From CAZWDL01 sp964632995 (lineage in GTDB: Bacteria; Bacteroidota; Bacteroidia; Chitinophagales; Saprospiraceae), in assembly GCA_964632995.1 (NCBI GenBank), contig CAZWDL010000034.1, positions 1 through 61,262 of the forward strand: 61,262 nucleotides of DNA, written 5' to 3'. Positions 26,869-36,866 of the stretch are shown here, piece by piece (position 1 is the stretch's first letter; each line of letters starts with the position of its first letter). The notes under the pieces were generated by a model that was given only the letters and a program-made list of their open reading frames with translations, did not search any database and was not told the origin of the DNA. A program made the translations under genes and the position numbers.

Positions 26869-29178
26869 ATGATTATGAGGAATGTTTCTCTCCTGTTACT
26901 CTGCTTCTTGTTAAGTCCTACGTTTATTCAAGGACAAGAGAAGGCAGCAATAAGGGGCGTTGTCAGGGATATGGAATCCCAAGAACCACTGATTGGCGCC
27001 AACGTTCTCATCGACTCTCAGGGAACCGTCACTGATGTCGATGGCAGATTCTCCTTTACACTTCCACCCGATGAGTACCAACTGCGAATTTCATACCTCG
27101 GTTATACCACTTACCAGCAGAGGGTAAATCTTTCGGCCGATAAGCCGGTGGATTTAACGATCATTCTGGAACCGGAAAGTACCTTACTGAAAACAGCCAC
27201 CGTCACCACGGGAAAATACCGTAAACCGCTCGGCGAGGTGACCGTCTCGCTGGAAGTTTTACAGCCAGAACTTATCGAGAATACCAACAAAACCTCTCTG
27301 GATCAGGCCGTAGAAAAAGTGCCGGGCGTGCGGGTAATCGATGGGCAGGCCAATATCCGCGGCGGCTCCGGTTTTTCCCAGGGCGCCGGCAGCCGGGTAT
27401 TGTTGCTGCTGAATGACGTGCCCATCTTACAGGCCGACGCGGGTTTTCCCAATTGGTCGGACATCCCCATCGAAATCATCGATCGGGTAGAGGTCGTCAA
27501 GGGAGCCGCCTCCTCTCTCTACGGCTCCTCGGCCATGAACGGCATTATCAATGTGCGCACTACCTACGCCAACGCCGATCCGGAAACCAAAGCCAGCATT
27601 TTTGGCACCACTTTTTTCGCCCCCAAAGACAAACGGCTGAAATGGTGGGACTCGGCGCCTTACAATGCCGGCGCCAGTTTCACCCACAAACAGCGCTTCG
27701 ACAAGTTCGACCTGGTCCTCGGCGGCTATTATTTCAACGAAGAAAGCTACAACAAAGACGCACACCTTAAATACGGACGCTTTTCCTGGAGCACCCGCTA
27801 CCGGATAACCGACCGCCTTGCTGTGGGGCTCAACGGAACAATCAATAAAGGAAACCGAAACTCCTTCTTCTACTGGAGCTCGGACACCACGGCTTACATC
27901 GGTCAACACACTACCTTTTCTCAGAACGACCGCTTCCGGGCCAATATCGATCCCTTTGTCTCTTACTTTGACAAAGCAGGCAACCGGCACCGGTTCCTCG
28001 GACGCATTTACCGGGTGGACAATAATATTACCGAGAATCGCTCCAACGAATCCTGGCAGTACTACGGAGAGTATCAGTTCCAGCGGCAGTTTACAAAAAT
28101 CGACCTCGTTACCACGGCCGGTTTCGTCTATACCGGAGCCAGGGTCTCCGCCGAGCTTTACGGCGATACCACCTTCACCTCCCGCAATTTCGCCGGCTAT
28201 CTGCAGCTGGATAAAAAGTTTTTCGGTAAGCTCAACCTTTCCGCCGGGTTCCGGTTCGAGAATAATCTGCTCCAAAATCCAGGTTTTGAGTTTAAACGCG
28301 GCGTCGTACCGCCCAGCGAAGAGCGGGAAGCCAAACCGGTATTCCGCTTTGGCGCCAACTACCAGGCTTTTGAGTATACCTACCTGCGCGGCGCCTTCGG
28401 GCAGGGCTACCGCTTCCCGACCATCGCGGAGAAGTTCATCGTTACCGATGTCGGCGGATTTTTTGTAGAACCCAACCCCTCCCTGCAGTCGGAAACGGGA
28501 TGGTCCACAGAGCTGGGGATTAAGCAGGGTTTCAAGATTTCTTCTTTTGAAGGCTTTTTGGATATATCCGCCTTTTTGTACAAATACGAGGATATGATGG
28601 AATTCAACCTCGTCCGATCCGGCTTCGCCGGCGGGCAGGCCGCTTTCCGTTCAACCAATATTGGCGGAACGACCATTAAAGGTTACGAGGTTACCATCGC
28701 CGGACGGGGCAACTTCTTTGGGCTGCCTACCAACATTTTGGCGGGTTATACCTATATCGACCCCACTTTTGATGATTTTGATCCCAATTTCGAAGGGCTG
28801 CCCGAAACACAGGCAGAGATCAATGCCGCAAATTCCTCCATTAATGAAAACTTCCTCAAGTATCGCTCTAACCACCTCGTAAAAGTGGACCTGGAGTCGC
28901 AATGGAAATCTTTCTCCTTCGGCGTAGAAAGTTTCTACGCCAGTGACATGGAGGCCATCGACGCCATCTTCAATATTATTGTTCCGGGCCTGAAACGATT
29001 CCGGGAGGAAAACGATCAGGGATATAACATCTATAACTTCCGGGCGGCCTATCGCTTCGGTAAGCACTACAAAATATCGCTCATCCTGAATAATGCCTTC
29101 AACCTGGAATACTCGGTGCGCCCGGGACTGATGGACGCTCCGCGCAATCTGACAGCGAGATTCGATGTGGAGTTTTGA
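26869..29178 (+). CDS. TonB-dependent outer-membrane receptor
   Basis: A 769-residue receptor. Signal peptide (about 1-22, ending IQGQ), a carboxypeptidase-like regulatory domain (about 25-105, IRGVVRDMESQEPLIGANVLID), a plug domain (about 125-235, VPGVRVIDGQANIRGGSGFSQGAGSRVLLLLNDVP and VEVVKGAASSLYGSSAMNGIINV), and a 22-strand barrel to the end with a terminal phenylalanine (ARFDVEF). It uses TonB energy to import a ligand that cannot be told from sequence; no SusD partner follows, so it is not a standard glycan locus. It may serve a metal, siderophore or cofactor. Confidence 0.9.
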   Translation: MIMRNVSLLLLCFLLSPTFIQGQEKAAIRGVVRDMESQEPLIGANVLIDSQGTVTDVDGRFSFTLPPDEYQLRISYLGYTTYQQRVNLSADKPVDLTIILEPESTLLKTATVTTGKYRKPLGEVTVSLEVLQPELIENTNKTSLDQAVEKVPGVRVIDGQANIRGGSGFSQGAGSRVLLLLNDVPILQADAGFPNWSDIPIEIIDRVEVVKGAASSLYGSSAMNGIINVRTTYANADPETKASIFGTTFFAPKDKRLKWWDSAPYNAGASFTHKQRFDKFDLVLGGYYFNEESYNKDAHLKYGRFSWSTRYRITDRLAVGLNGTINKGNRNSFFYWSSDTTAYIGQHTTFSQNDRFRANIDPFVSYFDKAGNRHRFLGRIYRVDNNITENRSNESWQYYGEYQFQRQFTKIDLVTTAGFVYTGARVSAELYGDTTFTSRNFAGYLQLDKKFFGKLNLSAGFRFENNLLQNPGFEFKRGVVPPSEEREAKPVFRFGANYQAFEYTYLRGAFGQGYRFPTIAEKFIVTDVGGFFVEPNPSLQSETGWSTELGIKQGFKISSFEGFLDISAFLYKYEDMMEFNLVRSGFAGGQAAFRSTNIGGTTIKGYEVTIAGRGNFFGLPTNILAGYTYIDPTFDDFDPNFEGLPETQAEINAANSSINENFLKYRSNHLVKVDLESQWKSFSFGVESFYASDMEAIDAIFNIIVPGLKRFREENDQGYNIYNFRAAYRFGKHYKISLILNNAFNLEYSVRPGLMDAPRNLTARFDVEF

Positions 29179-29211
29179 AAACGGAAATCATTCCAAATAA
29201 GAAATGTGTCC

Positions 29212-30846
29212 TTATCGCTGTATCACAAAAGGTGCGGCGGTCCGTTCATCGCCTCGATGGATAATAAAGTAATACAGTCCGGTGGGATAGCGAGCCGTCA
29301 TTAATTCGTAACTTTTTTCTGAAAAACGGGAAGGGACAATTTCATCCCGGTGCACTTCCTGTCCGAGCGTGTTGAATACCCGGATCTGATAATTTTCAAA
29401 GTCGGGTGTTTCATAGTTTACCGTAACCTGTTCATTGGCCGGGTTAGGGTAAAGGTTGAAGATAGACAGGGGCCCCGAGCTTCCTCCGCACTGCTCCTGA
29501 ATCAACATCATGCTGTTAAATACGTTGAGCCGGCCTCCGGTCACGGTGACCGTATCGAGATCTTCCAGGGGATCGACGCCGTCGAGCAGCACCTCCCGGA
29601 TGAATAAGGCCGTTTCTTCGGGTTGTGAGAATATTCCTTCGGCAATACTGGAACAGGGCAGGCTGTACAACAAGGCCACTGAACCGGTCAGATGAGGTAC
29701 TGAGGCCGAATTGCCTGTAAATAAGCCGTACTCATCATAAGGCTTGGTCGTGTAAGAGTTTTGGCCCGGCGCCCCCATATCTATAGATTCCGATCCCCAG
29801 GCGGAACCCTGGTGGCGTTCATCATCGATATTGGTATTCAGTACGGTAAGCAGGTAATCACTCGGGCAAGTGGTCGGCATATCCCCTACCTCATCGACAT
29901 CCCAGGCGCTGTTATCGGCGCCGCCGACACTAAGCACCCCTTCCTTGCCGAGCAAATCGTACATACCTCCCCAGACGGGCTGTTCTTCACAAAAAACACG
30001 TGACACGCCAAAGGAGGCGTTGGTAACCACGACAAGCGCTCCCTCCCGTCCTTCCGTCTTTAAGAAAAGTTCCCGCTGCGACAGCGCGTATTCATAGGCC
30101 GCGACAATTTGATCGACCTGCGACACGGAGAGCAGCATCAGGCGAACATTCCAGTTGACTCCCGACACGCCCAGATCGTTGTTCCCACGCGCCCCGATGA
30201 TGCCTGCTACCGAGTGTCCGTGCTGCTTAACCGGATGCTCCGGGGAACTGTTGATGAAGTTCCAGCCTTCCACATCATCTACGTAACCATTGAAGTCGTT
30301 ATCGACACCGTCGCCGGGTACCTCGCTGTAGTTGATCCACAAATTATCTTTCAGATCTTCGTGAAAGATATCGAAGCCACTGTCCAGCACCGCCACCACC
30401 ACCTCCCTGTCGTCCGCTGTTCGCCCTCCCGTCGTTACCTCCCATACCTCGGGCAGGCCAATGCGCGGAAGGGTCCACTGCAGATCATAGCTGGGATCAT
30501 TGGGCTGCACTTCACCGCGCCATTCCAGATAGTAGTTGAACTGGGCCGCCTCCACCTGAGGGTGGCGCCGCAGCCGCTCGAGTAAGACCTGTCCTTCCGT
30601 TTCCCGCGGATTATAAGTTAATATATGAATATTCAGTATTTGCCCGACCGGCCGGCCGTAATTCAGTTCAGCGGGCGCGGCCTGTCGCTTGTTGCCGGCA
30701 AATTGCTGCAGAAAAGATACCACATCTACCTTGTCCTCAAAGTGAACAAGGAGTTCTCCATCCACCTGCTTTCCTTGTGCGAAAACAAGCACCGAGGATC
30801 CGAGAAAGAAGAAACAGAAAAGAAAGAAATATCGTCTCATATTCAT
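29212..30846 (-). CDS. Secreted subtilisin-family (S8) protease with T9SS sorting domain
   Basis: A 544-residue protease. Signal peptide (about 1-24), an inhibitor-like prodomain (about 25-110), and an S8 catalytic domain with D155 (AVLDSGFD), H209 (QHGHSVAG), N276 (TNASFG oxyanion) and S380 (GNSASVPHLTG), so the triad is complete although the serine motif differs from the common GTSMAAPH. A Ca-binding-like VDNDFNGYVDD precedes the His. A type A T9SS domain (IFNLYPNPANEQVTV ... ) occupies about the last 80 residues. It should act outside the cell. Two ATGs (30846 and 30840) fit the start. It is convergent with the TonB receptor. Confidence 0.9.
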   Translation of the reverse strand: MNMRRYFFLFCFFFLGSSVLVFAQGKQVDGELLVHFEDKVDVVSFLQQFAGNKRQAAPAELNYGRPVGQILNIHILTYNPRETEGQVLLERLRRHPQVEAAQFNYYLEWRGEVQPNDPSYDLQWTLPRIGLPEVWEVTTGGRTADDREVVVAVLDSGFDIFHEDLKDNLWINYSEVPGDGVDNDFNGYVDDVEGWNFINSSPEHPVKQHGHSVAGIIGARGNNDLGVSGVNWNVRLMLLSVSQVDQIVAAYEYALSQRELFLKTEGREGALVVVTNASFGVSRVFCEEQPVWGGMYDLLGKEGVLSVGGADNSAWDVDEVGDMPTTCPSDYLLTVLNTNIDDERHQGSAWGSESIDMGAPGQNSYTTKPYDEYGLFTGNSASVPHLTGSVALLYSLPCSSIAEGIFSQPEETALFIREVLLDGVDPLEDLDTVTVTGGRLNVFNSMMLIQEQCGGSSGPLSIFNLYPNPANEQVTVNYETPDFENYQIRVFNTLGQEVHRDEIVPSRFSEKSYELMTARYPTGLYYFIIHRGDERTAAPFVIQR

Positions 30847-31361
30847 TTTGCTGCGAAATAATTTCTTAGTACATGTTTAAATTTCGTTTTCGAGTTGCAA
30901 ACGGATGGGTTTTGTCTTAGGGCGAAGGTTTTTGAGGGGGGATAGCAGTGCTATTGCCCGAAAAAAGCCACAGCCCAGAGGCAAAAGGCGCCGTTTGGGA
31001 CCGAAGGATGAAATTTTAAACATGCTCTCTTGGCAATACCGGCTAAAGAAAAACGGCGCTACTGCGAAGATAGTATTTCAAATGTGCTTCTTCAGCCCTC
31101 CTTTCGCAAAAGCTGCTCTATTGTCCAGAAAACGGCAGAACAGAAAAGATCATTCGTTTTTCCAAAAAGGCTGTAAGATGAAATCAGGCAAAGCGGCTGC
31201 AGTGCTTTCACCCTTTGGTGAGCATGTAATAGAAGGTAATTTATTCCCGAAGGCCTGCCAAAATGTCACGCAGGATGGGAAAATTCCTTATCTTTGCACC
31301 GCTTTTGAGGAACTCAACATCTCTTAACAGAGTTTTCAGCGCATTAAAAGGACAAAAAGAT
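30847..31361. other. Intergenic region before miaB
   Basis: 515 bp between the divergent protease gene and miaB. A 140-codon plus-strand frame here (30905-31327) has no family-like composition and runs over the miaB promoter box, so I do not call it a gene. Apart from the -7 box at 31289-31296 I see no structure. Confidence 0.55.
31289..31296 (+). promoter_or_regulatory. -7 box for the miaB operon
   Basis: Reads TATCTTTG, an exact TAnnTTTG match, 65 nt before the miaB ATG at 31362. The upstream in-frame ATG at 31263 would lie before the transcription start, which supports the later start. Confidence 0.55.
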
Positions 31362-32807
31362 ATGTACAACGATAACCCTACCCTGGCGGATCTTCATAAG
31401 AAGCAGATCGATGAGTCGAAGCAGGGCGATGTCTTTTTTCGCGAAAGCGAGGAAAAGGGAACAGGTGGAGCTACCGGTAAATTTTACATAGAGAGCTACG
31501 GCTGTCAAATGAATTTCAGCGACAGCGAAATTGTCGCCTCCATTCTTTCAGAAACAGGCTACCGTCCCACCCGTAACATGGAGGAGTCGGATCTGATTCT
31601 GATCAATACCTGCTCTATCCGGGAAAAAGCAGAAGAAACAGTTCGCAAGCGGCTTCGCGTATTCGATCAGGTGAAACGACAGCGTCCCGGCACCCTGGTC
31701 GGCGTTCTCGGCTGTATGGCTGAACGCCTGAAAAGTCAGTTGTTGGAGGAAGAGAAACTCGTCGATCTGGTGGTGGGGCCGGATGCCTATCGCGACCTGC
31801 CAAAACTGCTTGCAACGGCCGAAGACGGAGAAAAGGGAATCAATGTCTTTCTCTCGCGGGAAGAGACCTACGCCGATATCAGCCCTATGCGCCTGGACTC
31901 TAACGGAGTGACGGCTTTTATCTCTATCATGCGGGGCTGCGACAACATGTGTTCTTTCTGTGTGGTTCCCTTCACCCGCGGACGAGAACGCAGTCGCAAC
32001 GCCTTCAGCATTGTCGCAGAAGCGACCGATCTGTACGAAAGGGGCTATCGCGAAGTCACCCTGCTGGGACAAAATGTGGACTCTTATAAGTGGGAAAACC
32101 CGGAGAACGGCGAGCGGGTCACCTTTGCCCGGTTGCTGGAAATGGTGGCGCAAGTCCATCCCGGGCTGCGCATTCGCTTTTCCACTTCCCATCCGAAAGA
32201 CATTACGGATGAGGTGTTGTACACCATGGCCCGCTACGATAATATCTGCAAGTACATCCACCTGCCGGTACAATCGGGCAATAGCCGCGTACTCGATCTG
32301 ATGAACCGCACCTACGACCGCGAGTGGTACATGAGTAAGGTGAAACGCATTTACGAAATCATGCCCGAATGCGCCATCTCCTCCGATATAATCGCCGGAT
32401 TCTGCAGCGAAACGGAAGAAGAACATCAGGATACGCTGAGTATGATAGAATTTGCACGGTACAGCATGTCTTACATGTTTTTCTACTCCGAACGCCCAGG
32501 AACACTGGCGGCGCGCAAATACGAGGATGATATTCCACTTGAAGTAAAAAAGCGGCGGCTGCAGGAAATCATTCGTTTGCAGAATCAGATTTCCTTCCAA
32601 CACAACCAGGCCGATATCGGTAAGAATTTCCGAGTGCTCATCGAAGGCGATTCCAAGCGATCTTCCGAAGAATTCAAGGGACGTAATTCCCAAAACAAGA
32701 TGATTGTTTTTCCCAAGAGAGAAGGACTTCGCCCCGGCGACTACGTTGAGGTCCAGGTAACGGACGCCACCAGCGCCACCCTGCGCGGAGTAATTGTCGA
32801 GGATTGA
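31362..32807 (+). CDS. miaB: tRNA-2-methylthio-N6-dimethylallyladenosine synthase MiaB
   Basis: A 481-residue radical-SAM methylthiotransferase that makes ms2i6A at tRNA position 37. The N-terminal UPF0004 domain has its three cluster cysteines in YGCQMNF, NTCSIRE and LGCMAER. The radical SAM domain has MRGCDNMCSFCVVPF (CxxxCxxC). A C-terminal TRAM domain (about 410-478) follows. The ATG at 31362 is chosen because it follows the promoter box and gives a normal N-terminus. It is followed at 90 bp by a sigma-54 activator and then lptE, an order common in Bacteroidota. Confidence 0.95.
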   Translation: MYNDNPTLADLHKKQIDESKQGDVFFRESEEKGTGGATGKFYIESYGCQMNFSDSEIVASILSETGYRPTRNMEESDLILINTCSIREKAEETVRKRLRVFDQVKRQRPGTLVGVLGCMAERLKSQLLEEEKLVDLVVGPDAYRDLPKLLATAEDGEKGINVFLSREETYADISPMRLDSNGVTAFISIMRGCDNMCSFCVVPFTRGRERSRNAFSIVAEATDLYERGYREVTLLGQNVDSYKWENPENGERVTFARLLEMVAQVHPGLRIRFSTSHPKDITDEVLYTMARYDNICKYIHLPVQSGNSRVLDLMNRTYDREWYMSKVKRIYEIMPECAISSDIIAGFCSETEEEHQDTLSMIEFARYSMSYMFFYSERPGTLAARKYEDDIPLEVKKRRLQEIIRLQNQISFQHNQADIGKNFRVLIEGDSKRSSEEFKGRNSQNKMIVFPKREGLRPGDYVEVQVTDATSATLRGVIVED

Positions 32808-32897
32808 GACAGAATGATCCTCCGCTGTTTCCTGCTGTTAAGCCGGCAGGCCTTCCTGGGTTTCATTTCCCCTGAATACAAGGAAGCAAGAAGAAGC

Positions 32898-34196
32898 ATG
32901 GAAAATTTACAAGCAATAAAACAACGGTTCGGCATCATCGGCCAGTCGGAACAGCTCGACCGGGCACTTAGCACCGCCGTTCGCGTGGCCGGCACGGATC
33001 TGACGGTGCTGATCAATGGAGAAAGCGGTGTAGGGAAGGAAGTTTTTTCAAAAATCATCCATGCCTTAAGCCCTCGTAAGCATAATAAGTTTATTGCCAT
33101 CAACTGCGGCGCCATACCGGAAGGAACGATCAACTCCGAGCTTTTTGGTCATGAAAAAGGGGCCTTTACCGGGGCTACCGGGGAGCGCAAAGGCTATTTT
33201 GAAACCTACGACGGCGGAACCGTCTTCCTGGACGAGGTAGGTGAAATGCCGCTCGATACGCAGGCCTACCTGCTGCGCGTACTGGAAAGCGGCGAATTTA
33301 TCCGCGTTGGTTCTTCCAAACCGCGTCGCACCGATGTGCGCATCATCGCCGCTACCAATGTCGACCTGCGCGAACAGGTCAAAAAAGGCAAATTCCGGGA
33401 AGACCTTTTCTTCCGGCTGAACACCGTCCCCATACGGGTGCCGCCCCTGCGCGATCGCCCGGAAGATATCTACCTGCTTTTTCGCAAGTTCGCCGTCGAT
33501 TTTGCCGAAAAGTACCGCACCACTCCCGTCCAGCTCGACGAAAAAGCGCGTATCCTCCTGGAAAGCTACCGCTGGCCCGGCAATATCCGCGAACTGAAAA
33601 ACGTCGCCGAGCAGATATCCGTTCTCGCCGAAGACCGTAAGATCAGCGCCGAAGACCTGGTGCGGTACATCCCCAATATTTTTGACCGCAATCTGCCGAT
33701 GATTCCCGAAGCCTCCGGCGCCCGGGGCAACAACATGCAGGAACGGGAAATCCTCTATAAATTGCTCTTTGATATGAAGGGCGACCTCAATGACCTCAAA
33801 TCCCTGGTCTTTGAACTCATCCAAAATAATGACCTGCAGGTATCCGACACCCAACGCATGCGCAGCCTCGCGGCGCCGGATATCGACCGGGACAGGCAGC
33901 GCGGCAAACGCCCCGAGGAATTGTCTAAGTATTCTCCGGAAGATACCCCTTCCTTAGAAGACTTCTCCATAGAAGAGGCAGAACATCTCAAGCCGATCAT
34001 TATCGACGAAGCCACCAAGCGGCAGTACGAAGATATGGAGGTGGTGGAGGAAAATCTCTCCCTGGAAGAAAATGAAAAGGAACTAATTAAAAAGGCGCTG
34101 CGTAAACATAACGGCCGCCGTAAAGAAGCCGCCCAGGATCTGGGCATCTCGGAAAGAACGCTTTATCGCAAGATTAAGCAATACGAGTTACAATAA
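32898..34196 (+). CDS. Sigma-54-dependent transcriptional activator without receiver domain
   Basis: A 432-residue enhancer-binding protein. It begins directly with the AAA+ domain: Walker A GESGVGKE (about 44-51), the sigma-54 contact loop GAFTGA (about 93-98), Walker B TVFLDEVGEM and arginine-finger region RPEDIY. After about residue 250 a 120-residue acidic, non-conserved linker leads to a Fis-type helix-turn-helix (RRKEAAQDLGISERTLYRKIKQY). There is no response-regulator or GAF domain, so it is regulated by level or by a partner. An upstream in-frame ATG (32814) is rejected because the family starts at MENLQAIKQRFGIIG and an AGGAAG ribosome site precedes 32898. It lies between miaB and lptE. 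Confidence 0.88.
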   Translation: MENLQAIKQRFGIIGQSEQLDRALSTAVRVAGTDLTVLINGESGVGKEVFSKIIHALSPRKHNKFIAINCGAIPEGTINSELFGHEKGAFTGATGERKGYFETYDGGTVFLDEVGEMPLDTQAYLLRVLESGEFIRVGSSKPRRTDVRIIAATNVDLREQVKKGKFREDLFFRLNTVPIRVPPLRDRPEDIYLLFRKFAVDFAEKYRTTPVQLDEKARILLESYRWPGNIRELKNVAEQISVLAEDRKISAEDLVRYIPNIFDRNLPMIPEASGARGNNMQEREILYKLLFDMKGDLNDLKSLVFELIQNNDLQVSDTQRMRSLAAPDIDRDRQRGKRPEELSKYSPEDTPSLEDFSIEEAEHLKPIIIDEATKRQYEDMEVVEENLSLEENEKELIKKALRKHNGRRKEAAQDLGISERTLYRKIKQYELQ

Positions 34197-34249
34197 TTGG
34201 CCGGACAACGGCCTCCTCATTTAATAAACAGGACACAAGCTACCATCAG

Positions 34250-34759
34250 ATGATCAGTATTCGTTGGGCATACTCCGGAATAATCCTCCTGGCACTGGCC
34301 GCCGGACTCAGCAGCTGCTACTCCTTCACCGGCGTCAGCCTCGATCCAGCTATTCAAACCTACTACGTGGCCCCTTTCCGCGATAATGCCGATAATGCGC
34401 CGGCAGGTATCTCGACCGACTTTACCGAGGCGCTGAAAGAGAAAATCCGGACACAGTCCCGGCTGACTTTTACGGAGACCGATCCCGATATCGAATTTCA
34501 AGGCACCATCGTTGACTACCGCATCACTTCCGAGGCTCCCCAACCGGGAGAACGCACCTCTTTGAACCGCCTGACCATCGTTACGGCAGTCGAGTACATC
34601 AATCACCGCAACGAAGAGGAAGGCTGGAAAAACAATTTCTCTTTCTTCTTCGACTTTGACAGCACCACCGACTTCACCTCTATCGAAGAAGAAGCGACAC
34701 GCACCATCTCGGCACAGATCATGGAGGATGTCTTCAACAAGGCTTTTACCGATTGGTAA
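34250..34759 (+). CDS. lptE: LptE-family LPS assembly lipoprotein
   Basis: A 169-residue lipoprotein with signal segment IILLALAAGLSSC (lipid-attached Cys about residue 23) and the LptE-like sequence YSFTGVSLDPAIQTYYVAPF ... followed by an acidic SIEEEATRTISAQIMEDVFNKAF end. In the Lpt system LptE plugs LptD and helps insert LPS at the outer membrane; Bacteroidota members are divergent, so the name rests on length, lipobox, the SFTGxSxxP motif and position after the sigma-54 activator. It is convergent with acetoacetyl-CoA synthetase at 20 bp. Confidence 0.78.
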   Translation: MISIRWAYSGIILLALAAGLSSCYSFTGVSLDPAIQTYYVAPFRDNADNAPAGISTDFTEALKEKIRTQSRLTFTETDPDIEFQGTIVDYRITSEAPQPGERTSLNRLTIVTAVEYINHRNEEEGWKNNFSFFFDFDSTTDFTSIEEEATRTISAQIMEDVFNKAFTDW

Positions 34760-34779
34760 GCTCCGGGAAGTGCTATCCC

Positions 34780-36762
34780 TTACTGTATCTTTTTGGCGAA
34801 AGCCACAAAAAAGTCGAGCGCCTCCGGATTTTTGAGCGCTTCCGGATTGGCGGCTTTATCAATGGGCTTCCCCAGCAGGATTTTCTTGACCGGCGCTTCC
34901 AGCTTTTTGCCGCTAATGGTGTAAGGAATCTCATCAATTTTGACAATTTCATCCGGCACGTGGCGCGGGGAGTTTTCCTCCCGCAACCTATTCTTAATTC
35001 TTTTTTCCAGCGCCTCATCGAGCGTAACGCCTTCGCTGGGCACAACAAAAAGCGGCATGTAGTGGCGTCCGCCGCTGAGTTCCAGGTTGACGATCAGGCT
35101 ATCGGCAATTTCCGAAATCTTATTCATCGTCTGGTAAATTTCCGCTGTTCCGATGCGCACCCCCTGACGATTGAGGGTGGCGTCGGAGCGACCATAAATG
35201 ACCAGAGTGTATCGGGGAGTCACTTCCACCCAGTCACCGTGCCGCCAAATGCCCGGAAACATTTCAAAGTAACTGCTGAGGTAGCGCGCTTTTTGCTCAT
35301 CACCCCAGAAATAAACAGGCATGGAAGGCATGGCCTCGGTGATCACCATCTCCCCTACCTCACTGATTACCGGCCGGCCGGCCTCATCGAAGGCGTAAAG
35401 GGCACAGCCCAAAGCCCGGCACTGGATTTCGCCTTCGTATACCGGCTTCCAGGGGCAACCGCCGACGAAAGCGGTGCATACATCTGTCCCTCCGCTCATG
35501 GAACATAGCCACAGTTGCGGTTTCACGTCCTCGTACACCCAGTCGAAGGCTTCCGGAGGCAAGGGTGATCCGGTAGAACCAATGGTACGCAGGGCACTCA
35601 GGTCGAAATCCGTTCCGGGGCGCAGCCCCTTTTTCATACAAGCAACCAGGAAAGGTGCGCTGGTGCCAAAATGAGCAATCCGCGCCCGTTCTGTAAATTC
35701 CCACAAAACGTTGAGATCGGGATAAGCCGGACTACCGTCGTAAAGGACGATGGTAGCACCGACCAGCAAGGAAGCCTGTACAAAGTTCCACATCATCCAG
35801 CCCGTAGTGGAAAACCAGAAAAAGCGTTCGCCCGGGTGTACATCATTGTGAAAGGCAAGATATTTCAGATGCTCCAGCAAAACGCCGCCGTGGCTGTGGG
35901 TAATTGCTTTGGGAATACCGGTGGTGCCGGAAGAATACAGAATCCAGATGGGATGATCGAAGGGAACGGCTTCGAAGCGCAGCGGCGCGGAGGTATCGGC
36001 CGTGGCTTCCCGCCAGGAAACGCCATTGGGTATCTGAGTGTGGTCCGCTTCTGTACTGAGGTAGGGTAAAAAGACGATCTTCTCCAGACTGGGAAGGGCG
36101 GCGGCAATATCCTTCACGGCCGCCGTCTTGTCAAAAGCTTTACCGTTGTACTGGTAACCGTCTACCGCGATCAGAACTTTTGGTTCGATTTGTTGAAAGC
36201 GATCGACGACGCTGGATACGCCGAAATCGGGCGAGCAACTGGACCAGACGACGCCCAGCGCATTAGCGGCCAGAAAGGCGATGGTGGCTTCCGGAATATT
36301 CGGTAAAAAGGCGGCCACGCGATCCCCCTTTTGCACGCCGATACTTTCCAGATAAGCGCGCAGGGCGGCGACCTGTTGCTTCAGTTCCGGCCAGCTGATC
36401 TCGGTGAGTTTCTGCCGCTCGGACTGAAAAACGATGGCCGGATGCGCATCGGTCTGCTGGCGGAAGATGTGTTCGGCGTAATTCAGTGTGCTGCCGCCGA
36501 ACCAGCGCGTATGCGGCATAGGATCCCGGCTCATCACCTCCTTGTAAGGAGTATGATGCTGAATTTCAAAATACCGGGAGATGGATTCCCAAAAACCGGA
36601 CGGTTGGTCTACTGACCATTGCCAAAGAGCATGATAATTATCAAAATGAAGATCCAGCTCCTTCTCCAGCCAATCGCTAAAAGCACTGAGCCGGCTGTTT
36701 TGCACAAAAGAAACACTGGGTTTCCACAAAACAGGAACTTCGGTTTTATCGTTAGCAGCCAT
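34780..36762 (-). CDS. Acetoacetate-CoA ligase (acetoacetyl-CoA synthetase)
   Basis: A 660-residue ANL-superfamily ligase activating acetoacetate with ATP and CoA. The adenylation motif is ILYSSGTTGIPKAITHSHGG (about residues 263-282) and the A5/A8 region is GSTGSPLPPEAFDWVYEDV ... VVIYGRSDATLNRQGVRIGTAEIY. The N-terminal AcsA-type segment (YHALWQWSVDQPSGFWESI, HTRWFGGSTLNYAEHI) and the length of about 660 fit acetoacetyl- rather than acetyl-CoA synthetase. The frame stays open to a TTG at 36780, but ATG 36762 is preferred. The catalytic lysine is near the C-terminus (ISGKKLEAPVKKIL). It may recycle acetoacetate for PHB or ketone use. Confidence 0.88.
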   Translation of the reverse strand: MAANDKTEVPVLWKPSVSFVQNSRLSAFSDWLEKELDLHFDNYHALWQWSVDQPSGFWESISRYFEIQHHTPYKEVMSRDPMPHTRWFGGSTLNYAEHIFRQQTDAHPAIVFQSERQKLTEISWPELKQQVAALRAYLESIGVQKGDRVAAFLPNIPEATIAFLAANALGVVWSSCSPDFGVSSVVDRFQQIEPKVLIAVDGYQYNGKAFDKTAAVKDIAAALPSLEKIVFLPYLSTEADHTQIPNGVSWREATADTSAPLRFEAVPFDHPIWILYSSGTTGIPKAITHSHGGVLLEHLKYLAFHNDVHPGERFFWFSTTGWMMWNFVQASLLVGATIVLYDGSPAYPDLNVLWEFTERARIAHFGTSAPFLVACMKKGLRPGTDFDLSALRTIGSTGSPLPPEAFDWVYEDVKPQLWLCSMSGGTDVCTAFVGGCPWKPVYEGEIQCRALGCALYAFDEAGRPVISEVGEMVITEAMPSMPVYFWGDEQKARYLSSYFEMFPGIWRHGDWVEVTPRYTLVIYGRSDATLNRQGVRIGTAEIYQTMNKISEIADSLIVNLELSGGRHYMPLFVVPSEGVTLDEALEKRIKNRLREENSPRHVPDEIVKIDEIPYTISGKKLEAPVKKILLGKPIDKAANPEALKNPEALDFFVAFAKKIQ

Positions 36763-36866
36763 GGGCGTAGTTTTGCCCAAAAGTTAAAAAAAATGAAGGG
36801 AAAGTGCAGATTTGCAAAGCAAAAGGATGAAAATAAAAAAGCAGATCTTTCGACCTGCTTTACCTG

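Noticed and set aside
30905..31327. 140-codon plus-strand frame before miaB
   Set aside because: Basic, low-similarity composition, no family motif, and it runs across the miaB -7 box, so it is not called a gene.
31263..31361. Upstream start of miaB
   Set aside because: Lies before the promoter box at 31289-31296.
31548..32693. 381-codon antisense frame in miaB
   Set aside because: Shadow of miaB; no independent motif.
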